From Shinella kummerowiae (lineage in GTDB: Bacteria > Pseudomonadota > Alphaproteobacteria > Rhizobiales > Rhizobiaceae), in contig NZ_WUMK01000001.1 in NCBI RefSeq assembly GCF_009827055.1, positions 124,001 through 188,000 of the forward strand: a stretch of DNA of 64,000 nucleotides. The letters are read 5' to 3'. Below, one piece after another: positions 7,349 to 15,557 of this stretch. Both the position numbers and the translations under genes were made by a program. Positions within the stretch are counted from its first letter, which is position 1. Each line of letters opens with the position of its first letter. The notes below the pieces were generated by a model. That model was not told where the DNA came from, did no database searches, and was given only the letters and a program-made list of their open reading frames with translations.

Positions 7349-7412
7349 ACTCCATACACGGCAGAAAAACCACCCTTCGGCCTTTTCGACACCTGGCGGG
7401 CGGATGCTAGAG
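7258..7412. repeat. Right copy of 155-bp direct repeat
   Basis: Matches 3623-3777 with two mismatches. Its inner edge is the island junction and its outer edge leads without a break into the promoter of the gamma-carbonic anhydrase gene. It is the expected attR-side counterpart of the left copy if the island entered through dusA. Confidence 0.9.
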
Positions 7413-7445
7413 TGGTGCCGAGGAATCAAACCACCGGAGGATCCC

Positions 7446-7976
7446 ATGCCGCTCTACGCCCTTGACGACCGGACGCCCACGCTGCCCGCGGCGGATCGCT
7501 ACTGGGTGGCGCCGGACGCAAACGTCATCGGCAAGGTGATCCTCGGCGAGGATGTCGGCATCTGGTTCGGCGCAACATTGCGCGGCGACAATGAGCCGAT
7601 CATCATCGGCGCGCGCACGAATATCCAGGAAGGGGTCGTCGTGCACACGGATCCCGCAAAGCCGGTCGTCATCGGCGAAGACTGCACGATCGGCCACCGC
7701 GCCATCATCCATGGCTGCACCATCGGCAACAACTCCCTGATCGGCATGGGCGCAACCGTGCTGAATGGCGCCGTGATCGGCAACAACTGCCTCGTCGGCG
7801 CCAATGCACTGGTAACGGAAGGCAAGGTTTTTCCGGACAATTCGCTGATCGTCGGCTCGCCCGCCAAGGTTGCCCGCACGCTGGACGACGCCGCCATCGA
7901 AGGCCTGAAACGTTCGGCAGCAAGCTACGTCCGCAACTGGCAGCGCTTCAAGAAGGGGCTGAAGCTGATCGGCTGA
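7446..7976 (+). CDS. Gamma-class carbonic anhydrase-like hexapeptide-repeat protein
   Basis: A 176-residue left-handed beta-helix protein. Repeats such as NVIGKV, VGIWFG, VVIGED, CTIGHRAIIHGCTIGNNSLIG make the trimer fold, with the three metal-ligand histidines in VVVHTD, CTIGHRAIIHGCT (H at the expected spacing). Members of this YrdA/PaaY group bind zinc or iron and some have carbonic anhydrase activity; the real substrate is often unknown. The ATG at 7446 is chosen because GGAGG lies five bases upstream; longer frames upstream run through the dusA repeat. It is the natural divergent partner of dusA, now separated from it by the island. Confidence 0.92.
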   Translation: MPLYALDDRTPTLPAADRYWVAPDANVIGKVILGEDVGIWFGATLRGDNEPIIIGARTNIQEGVVVHTDPAKPVVIGEDCTIGHRAIIHGCTIGNNSLIGMGATVLNGAVIGNNCLVGANALVTEGKVFPDNSLIVGSPAKVARTLDDAAIEGLKRSAASYVRNWQRFKKGLKLIG

Positions 7977-7986
7977 CGCCGATCAG
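7965..7986. terminator. Hairpin between converging genes
   Basis: CTGATCGGC-TGAC-GCCGATCAG forms a nine-base-pair stem whose loop includes the carbonic anhydrase stop codon. No long T tract follows, so its strength as an intrinsic terminator is doubtful, but the position between convergent genes (the next, zur, ends at 7999) fits. Confidence 0.45.
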
Positions 7987-7998
7987 GGCGCATTCTTG

Positions 7999-8394
7999 TT
8001 ACGCACAACCCGCGCAGGTGCCGCGGATTTCGATCGTCGTCTTGCCAGTCTTGAAGTTGCGATCCTTGGCAAAACCTTTCAGGCGATCCTCGATCATGTG
8101 ATCGTGGAATTCGGTTACCTGGCCGCAGGTCTCGCAGATCGTGAAGGCCGTGAGGCCATGGGCGTGGCAGCCTTCATCCGGATGGGCGCAGGCGACGAAG
8201 GCGTTGATGCTTTCAAGCCGGTGCACGAGGCCGAATTCCAACAGCTTGTCGAGCGCCCGATAGACCTGCAAAGGCGCGCGAAAGCCGTCGTCGCGCAGCT
8301 TGTCGAGAATGGAATAGGCGCTGAGCGGGCTACCTGCATGCGACAACACGTCGAAGACGAGGCCCTGGTTGCGCGTCAATGATTGCGTGGTCAT
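7999..8394 (-). CDS. zur: Zinc uptake regulator, Fur family
   Basis: A 131-residue Fur-family repressor that with Zn bound shuts off zinc uptake. The N-terminal winged helix includes YSILDKLRDDGFRAPLQVYRALDKLLEFGLVHRLES. The metal part has ACAHPDEGCHAHG, CETCG, EFHDH and a terminal CAGC; the two CxxC pairs form the structural zinc site. The start overlaps the znuB stop by four bases (ATGA), making zur the last gene of a znuC-znuB-zur operon, an order typical of rhizobia. Through the boxes at 10189-10225 it probably represses itself and the whole znu set. Confidence 0.93.
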   Translation of the reverse strand: MTTQSLTRNQGLVFDVLSHAGSPLSAYSILDKLRDDGFRAPLQVYRALDKLLEFGLVHRLESINAFVACAHPDEGCHAHGLTAFTICETCGQVTEFHDHMIEDRLKGFAKDRNFKTGKTTIEIRGTCAGCA

Positions 8395-9221
8395 GCCCGA
8401 CCTCCCTGGCTCGCCGCCGAATGATCCGCTCCGCCCGTCCTCTGTTTTGTCAGCAGGCTCAGAACGAACAGGCCAAGGGCTGCCACGACGATCGAGGGAC
8501 CGGAGGGTGTGTCGAATTTCAAGGACCCGAAAAGCCCGCCGACCACGGCCAGCGCGCCGATGACCGAGGCGAGCACGGCCATGATTTCCGGGCTGGTGGA
8601 AAAGCGCCGCGCCGTCGCAGCCGGGATGATCAGCAACGAGGTGATCAACAGGATGCCAACGATCTTCATGGCGATGGCAATGACCAGCGCCATCAGCAGC
8701 ATGAAGGCCAGCCGCGCCCTTTCCGGCTGCAGGCCTTCGGCCTCCGCCAGTTCCGGGTTGACGGTGGAGGCGATGAGAGGGCGCCACATCCAGACGATGG
8801 CGAAGGTGACGAGAATGCCGCCGCCCCAGACGAGATCGACATCGGCACGCGAGACGGCGAGAATATCGCCGAACAGAAAGCCGACGAGGTCGATGCGCAC
8901 CCAGGTCATGAACGACACCAGGACGAGCCCGATCGCCAGCGTGGCATGCGAGAGAATGCCGAGCAGAGCGTCGGTGGACAGCGTGCCACGCTTTTGCAGC
9001 ACCAGAAGCAGCATAGAAATGGCCGCAGCGACGATGAAGACGCTGAGCAGGAGATTGAAATCCATCAGCAGCGACAGCGCCACGCCAAGCAGCGCCGAAT
9101 GGGCCATCGTATCACCGAAATAGGCCATACGCCGCCAGACGACAAAGCAGCCGAGCGGCCCGGCGGTGATGGCGAGCCCCACGCCGGCGACGAGCGCACG
9201 CATGAAGAAATCGTCAAGCAT
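8391..9221 (-). CDS. znuB: Zinc ABC transporter permease
   Basis: A 276-residue ABC-3 family permease with about eight membrane helices. The AYFGDTMAHSALLGVA and ILLITSLLIIPAATAR segments are characteristic of Zn/Mn permeases. It passes zinc from ZnuA across the inner membrane with ZnuC. It overlaps znuC (eight bases) and zur (four bases), indicating one transcript read from the znuC promoter. Confidence 0.95.
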   Translation of the reverse strand: MLDDFFMRALVAGVGLAITAGPLGCFVVWRRMAYFGDTMAHSALLGVALSLLMDFNLLLSVFIVAAAISMLLLVLQKRGTLSTDALLGILSHATLAIGLVLVSFMTWVRIDLVGFLFGDILAVSRADVDLVWGGGILVTFAIVWMWRPLIASTVNPELAEAEGLQPERARLAFMLLMALVIAIAMKIVGILLITSLLIIPAATARRFSTSPEIMAVLASVIGALAVVGGLFGSLKFDTPSGPSIVVAALGLFVLSLLTKQRTGGADHSAASQGGRA

Positions 9222-10152
9222 CGCGCCGCTCCCCTTTACTGCCTACCGGCGCCGCGCTGTGATCATGGTCGCAGCCGCAGTTTGGCCCGTGCGTGTGCAC
9301 GATGCGCATCGGCCCCGCCTTTCCGCCGGTCGGCAGGATTTCGACGTGATGACCGTCGTCCGGGCGGCAATCGTCGGTGATCGAACCGTCGGCATGCTGC
9401 ACGCGGCCGTCCGGCAGGTGCGTATGGTCGTGATTGTGGTTGTAGAAGGCGAGCGTCTGGCCGGCCCGTGCGCCAAAAAGCTTCAGATATTCCGGGCTCT
9501 GGCTCACGATTTCCGGCGTGCCACGGCAACAGACATGGCCGTTGAGGCAGATCACGGTATCCGTCTCGGCCATCACGACATGCAGATCGTGCGAGATCAA
9601 AAGGATGCCGCAGCCTGTCGTGTTGCGGATGGTCTTGATGAGATCGTAGAGCGCGATCTCACCGGAAAAATCGACGCCCTGCACCGGTTCGTCGAGCACC
9701 AGCAAATCCGGCTTGCGGGCAATGGCACGGGCGAGCAGCGCGCGCTGGAATTCACCGCCGGAAAGATGCTGCACCTCGGCGCGCGCGAGATGGCGGATAC
9801 CCGTCGCCTCCAATGCCGCGTCGATCTCGGCGCCCTTCAGCGGCGAGGTCAGCGTCATCAGTCGATCGACGGTGAGCGGCATAGTCCAGTCGACGGCGAG
9901 TTTCTGCGGCACATAACCGACCTTCAGGCCGGCCTTGCGCTCCACCGTGCCCTCATCCGCCTTCAGCACGCCGATCGCCGCTTTCGCAGTCGTCGACTTG
10001 CCCGAGCCGTTCGGGCCGATCAGCGTGACGATCTCGCCCGGCGCGATCGAAAATTCAACACCGCGCACGAGCCAGCGGCCCTGGCGGCGCACACCAACAC
10101 CCGCAAGCGAAACGAGCGGCTGGACGGTCTTGGTCGGGGTTTGCAGCATCAT
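9214..10152 (-). CDS. znuC: Zinc ABC transporter ATP-binding protein with His-rich tail
   Basis: A 312-residue ATPase. Walker A is GPNGSGKST, the signature is LSGGEFQRALLARA, Walker B is LLVLDEPVQGVD and the switch His is ISHDLH. Beyond the ABC domain is a C-terminal extension of about 70 residues with NHNHDHTH, DDGHH, HTHGPNCGCDHDH, a likely zinc-binding tail found in alphaproteobacterial ZnuC. The tandem ATG at 10152/10149 is chosen because the region upstream contains the Zur boxes; a longer frame would run through them. It is divergent from znuA. Confidence 0.94.
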   Translation of the reverse strand: MMLQTPTKTVQPLVSLAGVGVRRQGRWLVRGVEFSIAPGEIVTLIGPNGSGKSTTAKAAIGVLKADEGTVERKAGLKVGYVPQKLAVDWTMPLTVDRLMTLTSPLKGAEIDAALEATGIRHLARAEVQHLSGGEFQRALLARAIARKPDLLVLDEPVQGVDFSGEIALYDLIKTIRNTTGCGILLISHDLHVVMAETDTVICLNGHVCCRGTPEIVSQSPEYLKLFGARAGQTLAFYNHNHDHTHLPDGRVQHADGSITDDCRPDDGHHVEILPTGGKAGPMRIVHTHGPNCGCDHDHSAAPVGSKGERRDA

Positions 10153-10188
10153 TTTTCCAAAAAGCCTGTTGCCACCGGATATGGCACA

Positions 10189-10203
10189 CGTTATAGCATA
10201 ACG
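10189..10203. promoter_or_regulatory. Zur box (znuC side)
   Basis: CGTTAT-AGC-ATAACG is a perfect 6-3-6 palindrome of the alphaproteobacterial Zur type, 37 bases upstream of the znuC start. It should repress the znuCB-zur operon when zinc is plentiful. Confidence 0.8.
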
Positions 10204-10210
10204 CAATTGA

Positions 10211-10225
10211 TGTAATAACATTACA
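10211..10225. promoter_or_regulatory. Zur box (znuA side)
   Basis: TGTAAT-AAC-ATTACA is a second perfect 6-3-6 palindrome, 25 bases upstream of the znuA start, which places it over the core promoter. Spacing to the first box is 22 bases centre to centre, about two helical turns. Confidence 0.8.
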
Positions 10226-10249
10226 TTCACATTCAAGACGGAGTTTTTG

Positions 10250-11278
10250 ATGCAAAAGGCTGTACGCACCCTCCTCCTCTCCACCGCCATCCTAGCCGCC
10301 GGCGCCTCAATCGCGCGGGCCGAAACCCCAAGCGTGGTGGTGTCGATCAAGCCGATCCACTCGCTCGTTTCCACGATCATGCAGGGTGTCGGCGAACCCG
10401 GCCTGATCGTCGAGGGCGCAGCCTCGCCGCATACCTACTCCCTCAAGCCGTCGAATGCCGCAGCCCTGCAGGATGCGGACGTCGTCTTCTGGGTCGGCCA
10501 CGGGCTGGAAGCCTTCCTGGCAAAGCCGCTGGAATCGTTGGGCGGCAAGGCAACCGTCGTCGAACTCGAAGACGCGCCCGGCCTCGAAAAGCTGCAGTTC
10601 CGCGAAGGTGGCCCATTCGAGGCGCATAGCCACGAGGGTGAAGAGGCTCACGAAGGCCACTCCCATGAGGAGGACGGTCACGATCACGCCAAGAAGGCCG
10701 AAGAGGGCCACGAACATGCCGGCGAAGAAGCCGGCCATGAGGGGCATGAACACGGCGAGTTCGACATGCATCTCTGGCTGAGCCCCGACAATGCGCGCGC
10801 CATCGCCACGGAGGTCGCGAAGGTGCTGGCGGAAAAGGACCCGGCCAATGCGGAGACCTACAACAAAAACCTTGCCACGCTGAACGACAAGCTCGCCGCT
10901 CTCGACAAGGAAATCGCCGAAACCATTGCACCGGTGAAGGAAAAGCCCTTCATCGTCTTCCACGACGCCTATCAGTACTTTGAACATCACTACGGCGTGC
11001 AAGCCGCCGGCTCGATCACCGTCAGCCCGGAAACCCTGCCCGGCGCCGAGCGCCTGACGCAGATCCGCGACAAGGTGAAGACGCTTGGCGCAACCTGCGT
11101 CTTCGCCGAACCGCAGTTCGAACCGAAGCTGGTGAATGTGGTGATCGAGGGTACCCCGGCCAAATCCGGCACGCTCGACCCGGAAGCCGCCACGCTGGAG
11201 CCCGGCCCGGACCTCTACTTCACCTTGATGAAGAGCATCGCTACGTCGCTGCGCGATTGCCTCGGCCAGCCAAGCTGA
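10250..11278 (+). CDS. znuA: Zinc ABC transporter periplasmic binding protein
   Basis: A 342-residue cluster A-I binding protein that captures zinc in the periplasm. It has a signal peptide (about 25 residues, ending SIARA-ETP), His residues in SIKPIHSL, the family's long His/Asp/Glu-rich loop (about residues 125-175, with HSHEGEEAHEGHSHEEDGH), then DMHLWLSPDNA and FHDAYQYFEHHYGV. ATG at 10250 has ACGGAG eight bases before it. It is divergent from znuC and ends before a strong terminator. Confidence 0.95.
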   Translation: MQKAVRTLLLSTAILAAGASIARAETPSVVVSIKPIHSLVSTIMQGVGEPGLIVEGAASPHTYSLKPSNAAALQDADVVFWVGHGLEAFLAKPLESLGGKATVVELEDAPGLEKLQFREGGPFEAHSHEGEEAHEGHSHEEDGHDHAKKAEEGHEHAGEEAGHEGHEHGEFDMHLWLSPDNARAIATEVAKVLAEKDPANAETYNKNLATLNDKLAALDKEIAETIAPVKEKPFIVFHDAYQYFEHHYGVQAAGSITVSPETLPGAERLTQIRDKVKTLGATCVFAEPQFEPKLVNVVIEGTPAKSGTLDPEAATLEPGPDLYFTLMKSIATSLRDCLGQPS

Positions 11279-11330
11279 GCGGCGGCATTCCGGCTTGAAG
11301 CCGCAAGGGCGAACAACGTCGCAAGGAACG

Positions 11331-11354
11331 AGGCGGGGTCATCCCGCCTTTTTC
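11331..11354 (+). terminator. Rho-independent terminator after znuA
   Basis: AGGCGGG-GTCAT-CCCGCCT followed by TTTT: a seven-pair GC-rich stem with a short U tract, 52 bases after the znuA stop. It separates znuA from the next gene, which has its own Zur-type box. Confidence 0.8.
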
Positions 11355-11365
11355 AGCAAATGCAT

Positions 11366-11380
11366 TGTAATATCATAACA
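11366..11380. promoter_or_regulatory. Zur box before the COG0523 GTPase
   Basis: TGTAAT-ATC-ATAACA matches the boxes at 10189 and 10211 with one arm mismatch, and lies 16 bases before the ATG. This supports a zinc-starvation role for the downstream GTPase. Confidence 0.72.
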
Positions 11381-11395
11381 TAAAAGGCAATTCGC

Positions 11396-12601
11396 ATGGA
11401 TAACCGCCTCCCCGTCACCGTGCTCTCCGGCTTCCTCGGCGCCGGCAAAACGACGCTGCTCAATCATGTGCTGAACAATCGCAGCGGCCTGCGCGTGGCC
11501 GTCATCGTCAACGACATGAGCGAGGTCAACATCGATGCCGCCCTCATCCGCGATGGCGGCGCGGACCTGTCCCGCACGGACGAACAGCTTGTCGAGATGA
11601 CGAACGGCTGCATCTGTTGCACGCTGCGCGACGACCTGCTCGCCGAAGTCCGCCGCCTCGCGGAGATGGGACGTTTCGACTACCTGCTGATCGAATCCAG
11701 CGGCATTTCGGAACCGCTACCCGTCGCCACGACCTTCGATTTCCGCGACGAGGCCGGCTGGAGCCTGTCCGACGTTGCCCGGCTCGACACGATGGTGACG
11801 GTGGTCGACGCCGTGAACCTTCTGAAGGACTATGGCTCCCAGGACTTTCTGGCCGAGCGCGGCACGACGGCCGGTGAAGGCGATACGCGCACACTGGTGG
11901 AATTGCTGGTCGAGCAGATCGAGTTCGCCGATGTGGTCGTGCTCAACAAGGCGGGCATGGCGCCCATCGAAGACCTCATTGCCGCCCGCCAGATCGTCGG
12001 TGGCCTCAATGCCTCGGCACATATTATCGAGACCGACTTCGGCCGCGTCGCGCTGACCGACATCCTCGGCACCGGTCGTTTCGATTTCGAGAAGGCGAGC
12101 CAGCATCCGCTATGGTTCAAGGAGCTTTACGGCTTCAAGGACCATGTGCCGGAAACCGAGGAATACGGCATCCGCTCCTTTGTCTATCGGGCACAGAAAC
12201 CCTTCCACCCCGCCCGCCTCAAGGCCTTCTTCGATGAAAGCTGGCCGGGCGTCATCAGGGCCAAGGGCTTCTTCTGGTTGGCCACCCGGCCGCACCATGT
12301 CGGCGAGATGAGCCAGGCGGGCGCGCTCGTCCGGAGCGGCCGGCTCGGCCTGTGGTGGGCATCCGTGCCACGCCAGCACTGGCCGCAGGACAAGGCTGCA
12401 CTCGACGCCATTGCCCGCTATTCCGATCCCGTCTGGGGTGACCGGCGGCAGGAACTCGTCTTCATCGGTGCGGACCCGATGGATGAAGCCGATATCCGCC
12501 GCCGGCTCGACGCCTGCCTCGTCGATGCCGATGCCTTCGAACCGGCACGCTGGTCGAACCTGCCGGACCCCTTCCCGCTCTGGATCCGCGAGGCAAGCTG
12601 A
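11396..12601 (+). CDS. Zinc-starvation COG0523 GTPase (ZigA/YciC-like)
   Basis: A 401-residue G3E-family P-loop GTPase. Walker A is [11 protein letters not shown], the metal motif is [11 protein letters not shown], followed by ESSGISEP and VVLNKAG; the C-terminal CobW-C domain contains ARLKAFF and EFVF-type strands. This subfamily is a zinc metallochaperone or helps keep zinc enzymes loaded in starvation. It is distinct from the true CobW at 60121, which sits in the cobalamin operon and has another C-terminus. Placement after znuA with a Zur box supports the zinc assignment. It ends one base before the converging GH43 gene. Confidence 0.88.
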   Translation: MDNRLPVTVLSGFLGAGKTTLLNHVLNNRSGLRVAVIVNDMSEVNIDAALIRDGGADLSRTDEQLVEMTNGCICCTLRDDLLAEVRRLAEMGRFDYLLIESSGISEPLPVATTFDFRDEAGWSLSDVARLDTMVTVVDAVNLLKDYGSQDFLAERGTTAGEGDTRTLVELLVEQIEFADVVVLNKAGMAPIEDLIAARQIVGGLNASAHIIETDFGRVALTDILGTGRFDFEKASQHPLWFKELYGFKDHVPETEEYGIRSFVYRAQKPFHPARLKAFFDESWPGVIRAKGFFWLATRPHHVGEMSQAGALVRSGRLGLWWASVPRQHWPQDKAALDAIARYSDPVWGDRRQELVFIGADPMDEADIRRRLDACLVDADAFEPARWSNLPDPFPLWIREAS

Positions 12602-14212
12602 TCAGGAGAGAGGTGTGTAGCTGAATCGCTCGAAATCCGCAGGCATCGCCCGCCCGGTGATGTCGAAGGCGAACAGACCGATGAAGGCACCGGTGAAGGA
12701 GCCGTGCTCTCCCCGCCCGCCCTCATCGGAAACGACGCCGGCATCGAGCACCGGGCCAATCGCCGCCCACACCTCCGCTCCGGCCGGACGCCAGAAGAAC
12801 TGGAGGTCGTTGCCGCGCACCTCGCCCGCCAGTTCCAGAGCGCAGTCGCCAACCGCCACGCCGCTGCCGACCGGAAAGGTCAGGCTGCCGTTCGGATAGT
12901 CGCCGGGGCAGGACAGGATGGTCAGCACACGGCCGAGCGTCTCGTGCATCGTCAGGCCGAGCGCGTGGAACTTGTACCGGTTGTAGTAGTGCGTCAGCCC
13001 GGCGACCTGCTGGTAGACATCCGGCACCGCCTCGATCAGCGTTTCGGCGCGAAAGTCATGATGCTCCTGCCGCCGCGCCACCAGCGCCTGCTCGAACCAG
13101 CTGCCGATGCTTTCACGCCCGAAGAGCCGCAGGTGACCGGGCCGGGCGGAGAGCGAAAAGATCCGCTCCGGCTCCGGCGTTCGCAGCCACTGGAAATCCG
13201 CAGGCAATTCCCGTTGCGAGAAATCGTAGGAAACGCTTTCCGGCTTCTGGATGGCCACAGCTTCCCTCGGCGCCGGCACCTCAACGACCGGCACCGGCGC
13301 CCCATGCTCCAGGTAGAGCCAATCATCCTCGCGCCAGACGCATTTCTGCAGCGCCGTCTCGCGCCCCAGTGTGCAGCGACGCAAGGGCGCCAGCGGCCGG
13401 CCGCAGAGATGCGTATGATAGGCCTCCCCATCCGGTGTCTCGACATACTGCCCATGCCCTGCCCGTTGGAGCGGCGCCTCGGGATGGTCCTTGACGGTGA
13501 TCAGATAGATATCCGGATGCGTCTCATAGGGACCAACGATCGTTCTGGAGCGCGCCATTGTCACGGTATGGTCATAGCCCGTGCCGCCTTCCGCCGTCGT
13601 GAGATAGTACCAGCCGTTGCGCCGGAAGAGATGCGGCGCCTCCACCAGGCCCTGCCGGCTGCCGGAGAAGATGTTCGTCACCGGCCCGACCAGCTGCCGT
13701 GTCGCAGCGTCCCATTCCTGAAGCAGAATGCCGTCGAAGGCATTGTGCGCAGCACCCGTATGGTTTTCCGGGCGATGGTTCCACTGCATGTTGACGAACC
13801 ATTTTCGACCGTCCGCGTCATGGAAGAGCGACGGATCGAAGCCCGAGGAATTGACGTAGACCGGGTCCGACCACTCGCCCTCCACCGACGCGGCGGTGAC
13901 GATATAGTTGTGCGCATCCTTGAAGTTGCCGTCGAAGCGTTTGACGTCGGTATAGACCAGCCAGAACAGCCCGTCGGCATAGGACAGGCACGGTGCCCAG
14001 ACGCCGCAGCTGTCGGGATTGCCGCGCATGTCGAGCTGACTTTTCCGCTCCAGCGGTCGCCTGACGAGCGTCCAGTTCACCAGATCGCGCGAATGATGGA
14101 TCTGCACGCCCGGATACCATTCGAAGGTGGAGGTCGCGATGTAGTAGTCCTCCCCTACGCGGCAGATCGAGGGGTCCGGGTTGAAGCCCGGCAAGATCGG
14201 GTTGCGGATCAT
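12602..14212 (-). CDS. Glycoside hydrolase family 43 (beta-xylosidase/arabinofuranosidase type)
   Basis: A 536-residue GH43 enzyme with the N-terminal five-blade propeller starting NPILPGFNPDPSICRVG. The three acidic residues are visible: Asp13 (NPDPS), Asp126 (GFDPSLF) and Glu191 (LVEAPHLF). The last 200 residues form the C-terminal beta-sandwich of the XynB-type subgroup (FSLSARPGHLRL, VAGLTHYYN). No signal peptide, so it acts in the cytoplasm on imported xylo- or arabino-oligosaccharides. Substrate cannot be fixed from sequence. A GTACGTACGT palindrome lies just upstream of the start. Confidence 0.9.
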   Translation of the reverse strand: MIRNPILPGFNPDPSICRVGEDYYIATSTFEWYPGVQIHHSRDLVNWTLVRRPLERKSQLDMRGNPDSCGVWAPCLSYADGLFWLVYTDVKRFDGNFKDAHNYIVTAASVEGEWSDPVYVNSSGFDPSLFHDADGRKWFVNMQWNHRPENHTGAAHNAFDGILLQEWDAATRQLVGPVTNIFSGSRQGLVEAPHLFRRNGWYYLTTAEGGTGYDHTVTMARSRTIVGPYETHPDIYLITVKDHPEAPLQRAGHGQYVETPDGEAYHTHLCGRPLAPLRRCTLGRETALQKCVWREDDWLYLEHGAPVPVVEVPAPREAVAIQKPESVSYDFSQRELPADFQWLRTPEPERIFSLSARPGHLRLFGRESIGSWFEQALVARRQEHHDFRAETLIEAVPDVYQQVAGLTHYYNRYKFHALGLTMHETLGRVLTILSCPGDYPNGSLTFPVGSGVAVGDCALELAGEVRGNDLQFFWRPAGAEVWAAIGPVLDAGVVSDEGGRGEHGSFTGAFIGLFAFDITGRAMPADFERFSYTPLS

Positions 14213-14228
14213 CGTTTCCTCCCAAATG

Positions 14229-14242
14229 ATGTACGTACGTCA
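14229..14242. promoter_or_regulatory. Palindromic operator candidate before the GH43 gene
   Basis: The sequence ATGTACGTACGTCA contains overlapping palindromes GTACGTAC and ACGTACGT, 17-30 bases upstream of the GH43 start. It resembles GntR-type operators. No such regulator is encoded beside it, so this is a weak call. Confidence 0.35.
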
Positions 14243-14259
14243 GATCATAGTCGAAATAA

Positions 14260-14282
14260 GCCGCCCGGTTTTGCCGGGCGGC
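14260..14282 (-). terminator. Terminator hairpin in the GH43/aldo-keto reductase gap
   Basis: GCCGCCCGG-TTTTG-CCGGGCGGC is a nine-pair GC stem. On the minus strand it is followed by TTATTT. It lies between the GH43 start (14212) and the end of the aldo/keto reductase gene (14291), and would stop minus-strand transcripts from the latter before the GH43 gene. Confidence 0.7.
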
Positions 14283-14290
14283 CGGACCTA

Positions 14291-15322
14291 TTAGTCGATT
14301 TCCGCGGAGCTCTTCCAGAGATTGACGTCAGCGCCGTTGGAATAGGTCTCGATCTCGGCGAGCTCGGCGGCCGAAAATTCGAGATTGTCCAATGCCTTGA
14401 CGCAATCGACGATCTGCGACGAGCGGCTGGCGCCGATCAGTGCGGAGGTGATACGCCCGCCGCGCAGCACCCAGGCAATCGCCATCTGCGCCAGCGTCTG
14501 GCCGCGCTTCTCGGCGATCCCGTTGAGCTTGCGGATATTGTCGAGGATTTCCGGGCGGATGGACTCAGACTTCAGGAAGTGGTTCAGCGCCGCGCGGCTG
14601 TCGCTCGGAATGCCACCGAGATATTTCGCCGTCAGCAGGCCCTGCGCCAGCGGCGTGAAGACGATGGAGCCGATGCCGAGTTCCTCGAGTGTATCGACGA
14701 GACCGTCCTCCTCGATCCAGCGGTTGAGCATGGAATAGCTCGGCTGGTGGATGATGCAGGGCGTGCCGAGGTCCTTCAGGATCGCCGCGGCCTCGCGGGT
14801 GCGCTGCGAATTGTAGGAGGAAATGCCGACATAGAGCGCGCGGCCGGAGCGCACGATGTGATCGAGCGCGCCGCAGGTCTCTTCCAGCGGCGTATCCGGA
14901 TCGAAGCGGTGCGAATAGAAGATATCGACATAGTCGAGACCCATGCGCTTCAGGCTCTGGTCGCAGGAGGCGATCAGGTACTTGCGACTGCCCCACTCGC
15001 CGTAGGGACCCGGCCACATGTCATAGCCGGCCTTGGAGGAGATGATCAGCTCGTCGCGCAGGGGCTTGAAATCGGTGCGCAGGATTTCGCCGAAGGCAAT
15101 TTCGGCGCTGCCTGCCGGCGGGCCGTAATTGTTGGCGAGGTCGAAATGGGTGATGCCGAGGTCGAAGGCGGTGCGGCACATGTCGACCTTGCGGTCATGC
15201 GGCGTGTCGTCGCCGAAATTGTGCCACAGGCCGAGCGACACCGCCGGCAGCTTCAGGCCGGAGCGTCCGAGGCGGTTGTAGATCATCTTGTCGTAACGGT
15301 TGTCCGCCGGCTGCCAGGCCAT
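14291..15322 (-). CDS. mgrA: Aldo/keto reductase (L-glyceraldehyde-3-phosphate reductase type)
   Basis: A 343-residue NADPH-dependent reductase of the YghZ/MgrA group. The catalytic-tyrosine segment is THFDLANNYGPPAGSAE, the Lys is in ISSKAGYD, and the His is in FYSHRFDP; the NADP-binding end is ALIGASRSSQI. ATG at 15322 is chosen because AAAGGA lies eight bases upstream, while the ATG at 15328 is too close to it. Natural substrates of the group are small aldehydes or sugars; its place in a sugar locus suggests a role with hemicellulose-derived sugars, unproven. Confidence 0.88.
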   Translation of the reverse strand: MAWQPADNRYDKMIYNRLGRSGLKLPAVSLGLWHNFGDDTPHDRKVDMCRTAFDLGITHFDLANNYGPPAGSAEIAFGEILRTDFKPLRDELIISSKAGYDMWPGPYGEWGSRKYLIASCDQSLKRMGLDYVDIFYSHRFDPDTPLEETCGALDHIVRSGRALYVGISSYNSQRTREAAAILKDLGTPCIIHQPSYSMLNRWIEEDGLVDTLEELGIGSIVFTPLAQGLLTAKYLGGIPSDSRAALNHFLKSESIRPEILDNIRKLNGIAEKRGQTLAQMAIAWVLRGGRITSALIGASRSSQIVDCVKALDNLEFSAAELAEIETYSNGADVNLWKSSAEID

Positions 15323-15387
15323 GAGCATGTTCCTTTGTCTGAATCGGACTACCTGCTTACTCCAACGCGGACCGCACGGACAAGGCA

Positions 15388-15541
15388 CCCCCCTCTGCCC
15401 TGCCGGGCATCTCCCCCACAAGGGGGGAGATTGGATGGGGTGACGTTGTGCCTCTCTTCGACGCTGAAATTTAAGCGATGATCCCGCCTCTTGCCGGTCT
15501 CCCCCCTTGTGGGGGAGATGCCCGACAGGGCAGAGGGGGGT
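15388..15541. repeat. Inverted pair of a rhizobial palindromic repeat
   Basis: A 43-base unit at 15388-15430 (CCTCTGCCCTGCCGGGCATC then CTCCCCCACAAGGGGGGAGA) recurs inverted at 15498-15541 with one mismatch. Each unit contains its own small palindrome. The 67 bases between are not repeated. Such units are dispersed in Rhizobiales intergenic regions (RIME-like). No gene lies in this gap of 235 bases. Confidence 0.85.
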
Positions 15542-15557
15542 ATCCCCGATATATCGC

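Noticed and set aside
12704-15481. A 925-codon plus-strand frame across the GH43 and aldo/keto reductase genes
   Set aside because: It covers two well-supported minus-strand genes and their terminator; its composition is the mirror of those codons.
15388-15541. CRISPR-like repeat
   Set aside because: Only two units and in inverted orientation, so it is a palindromic extragenic element, not an array.
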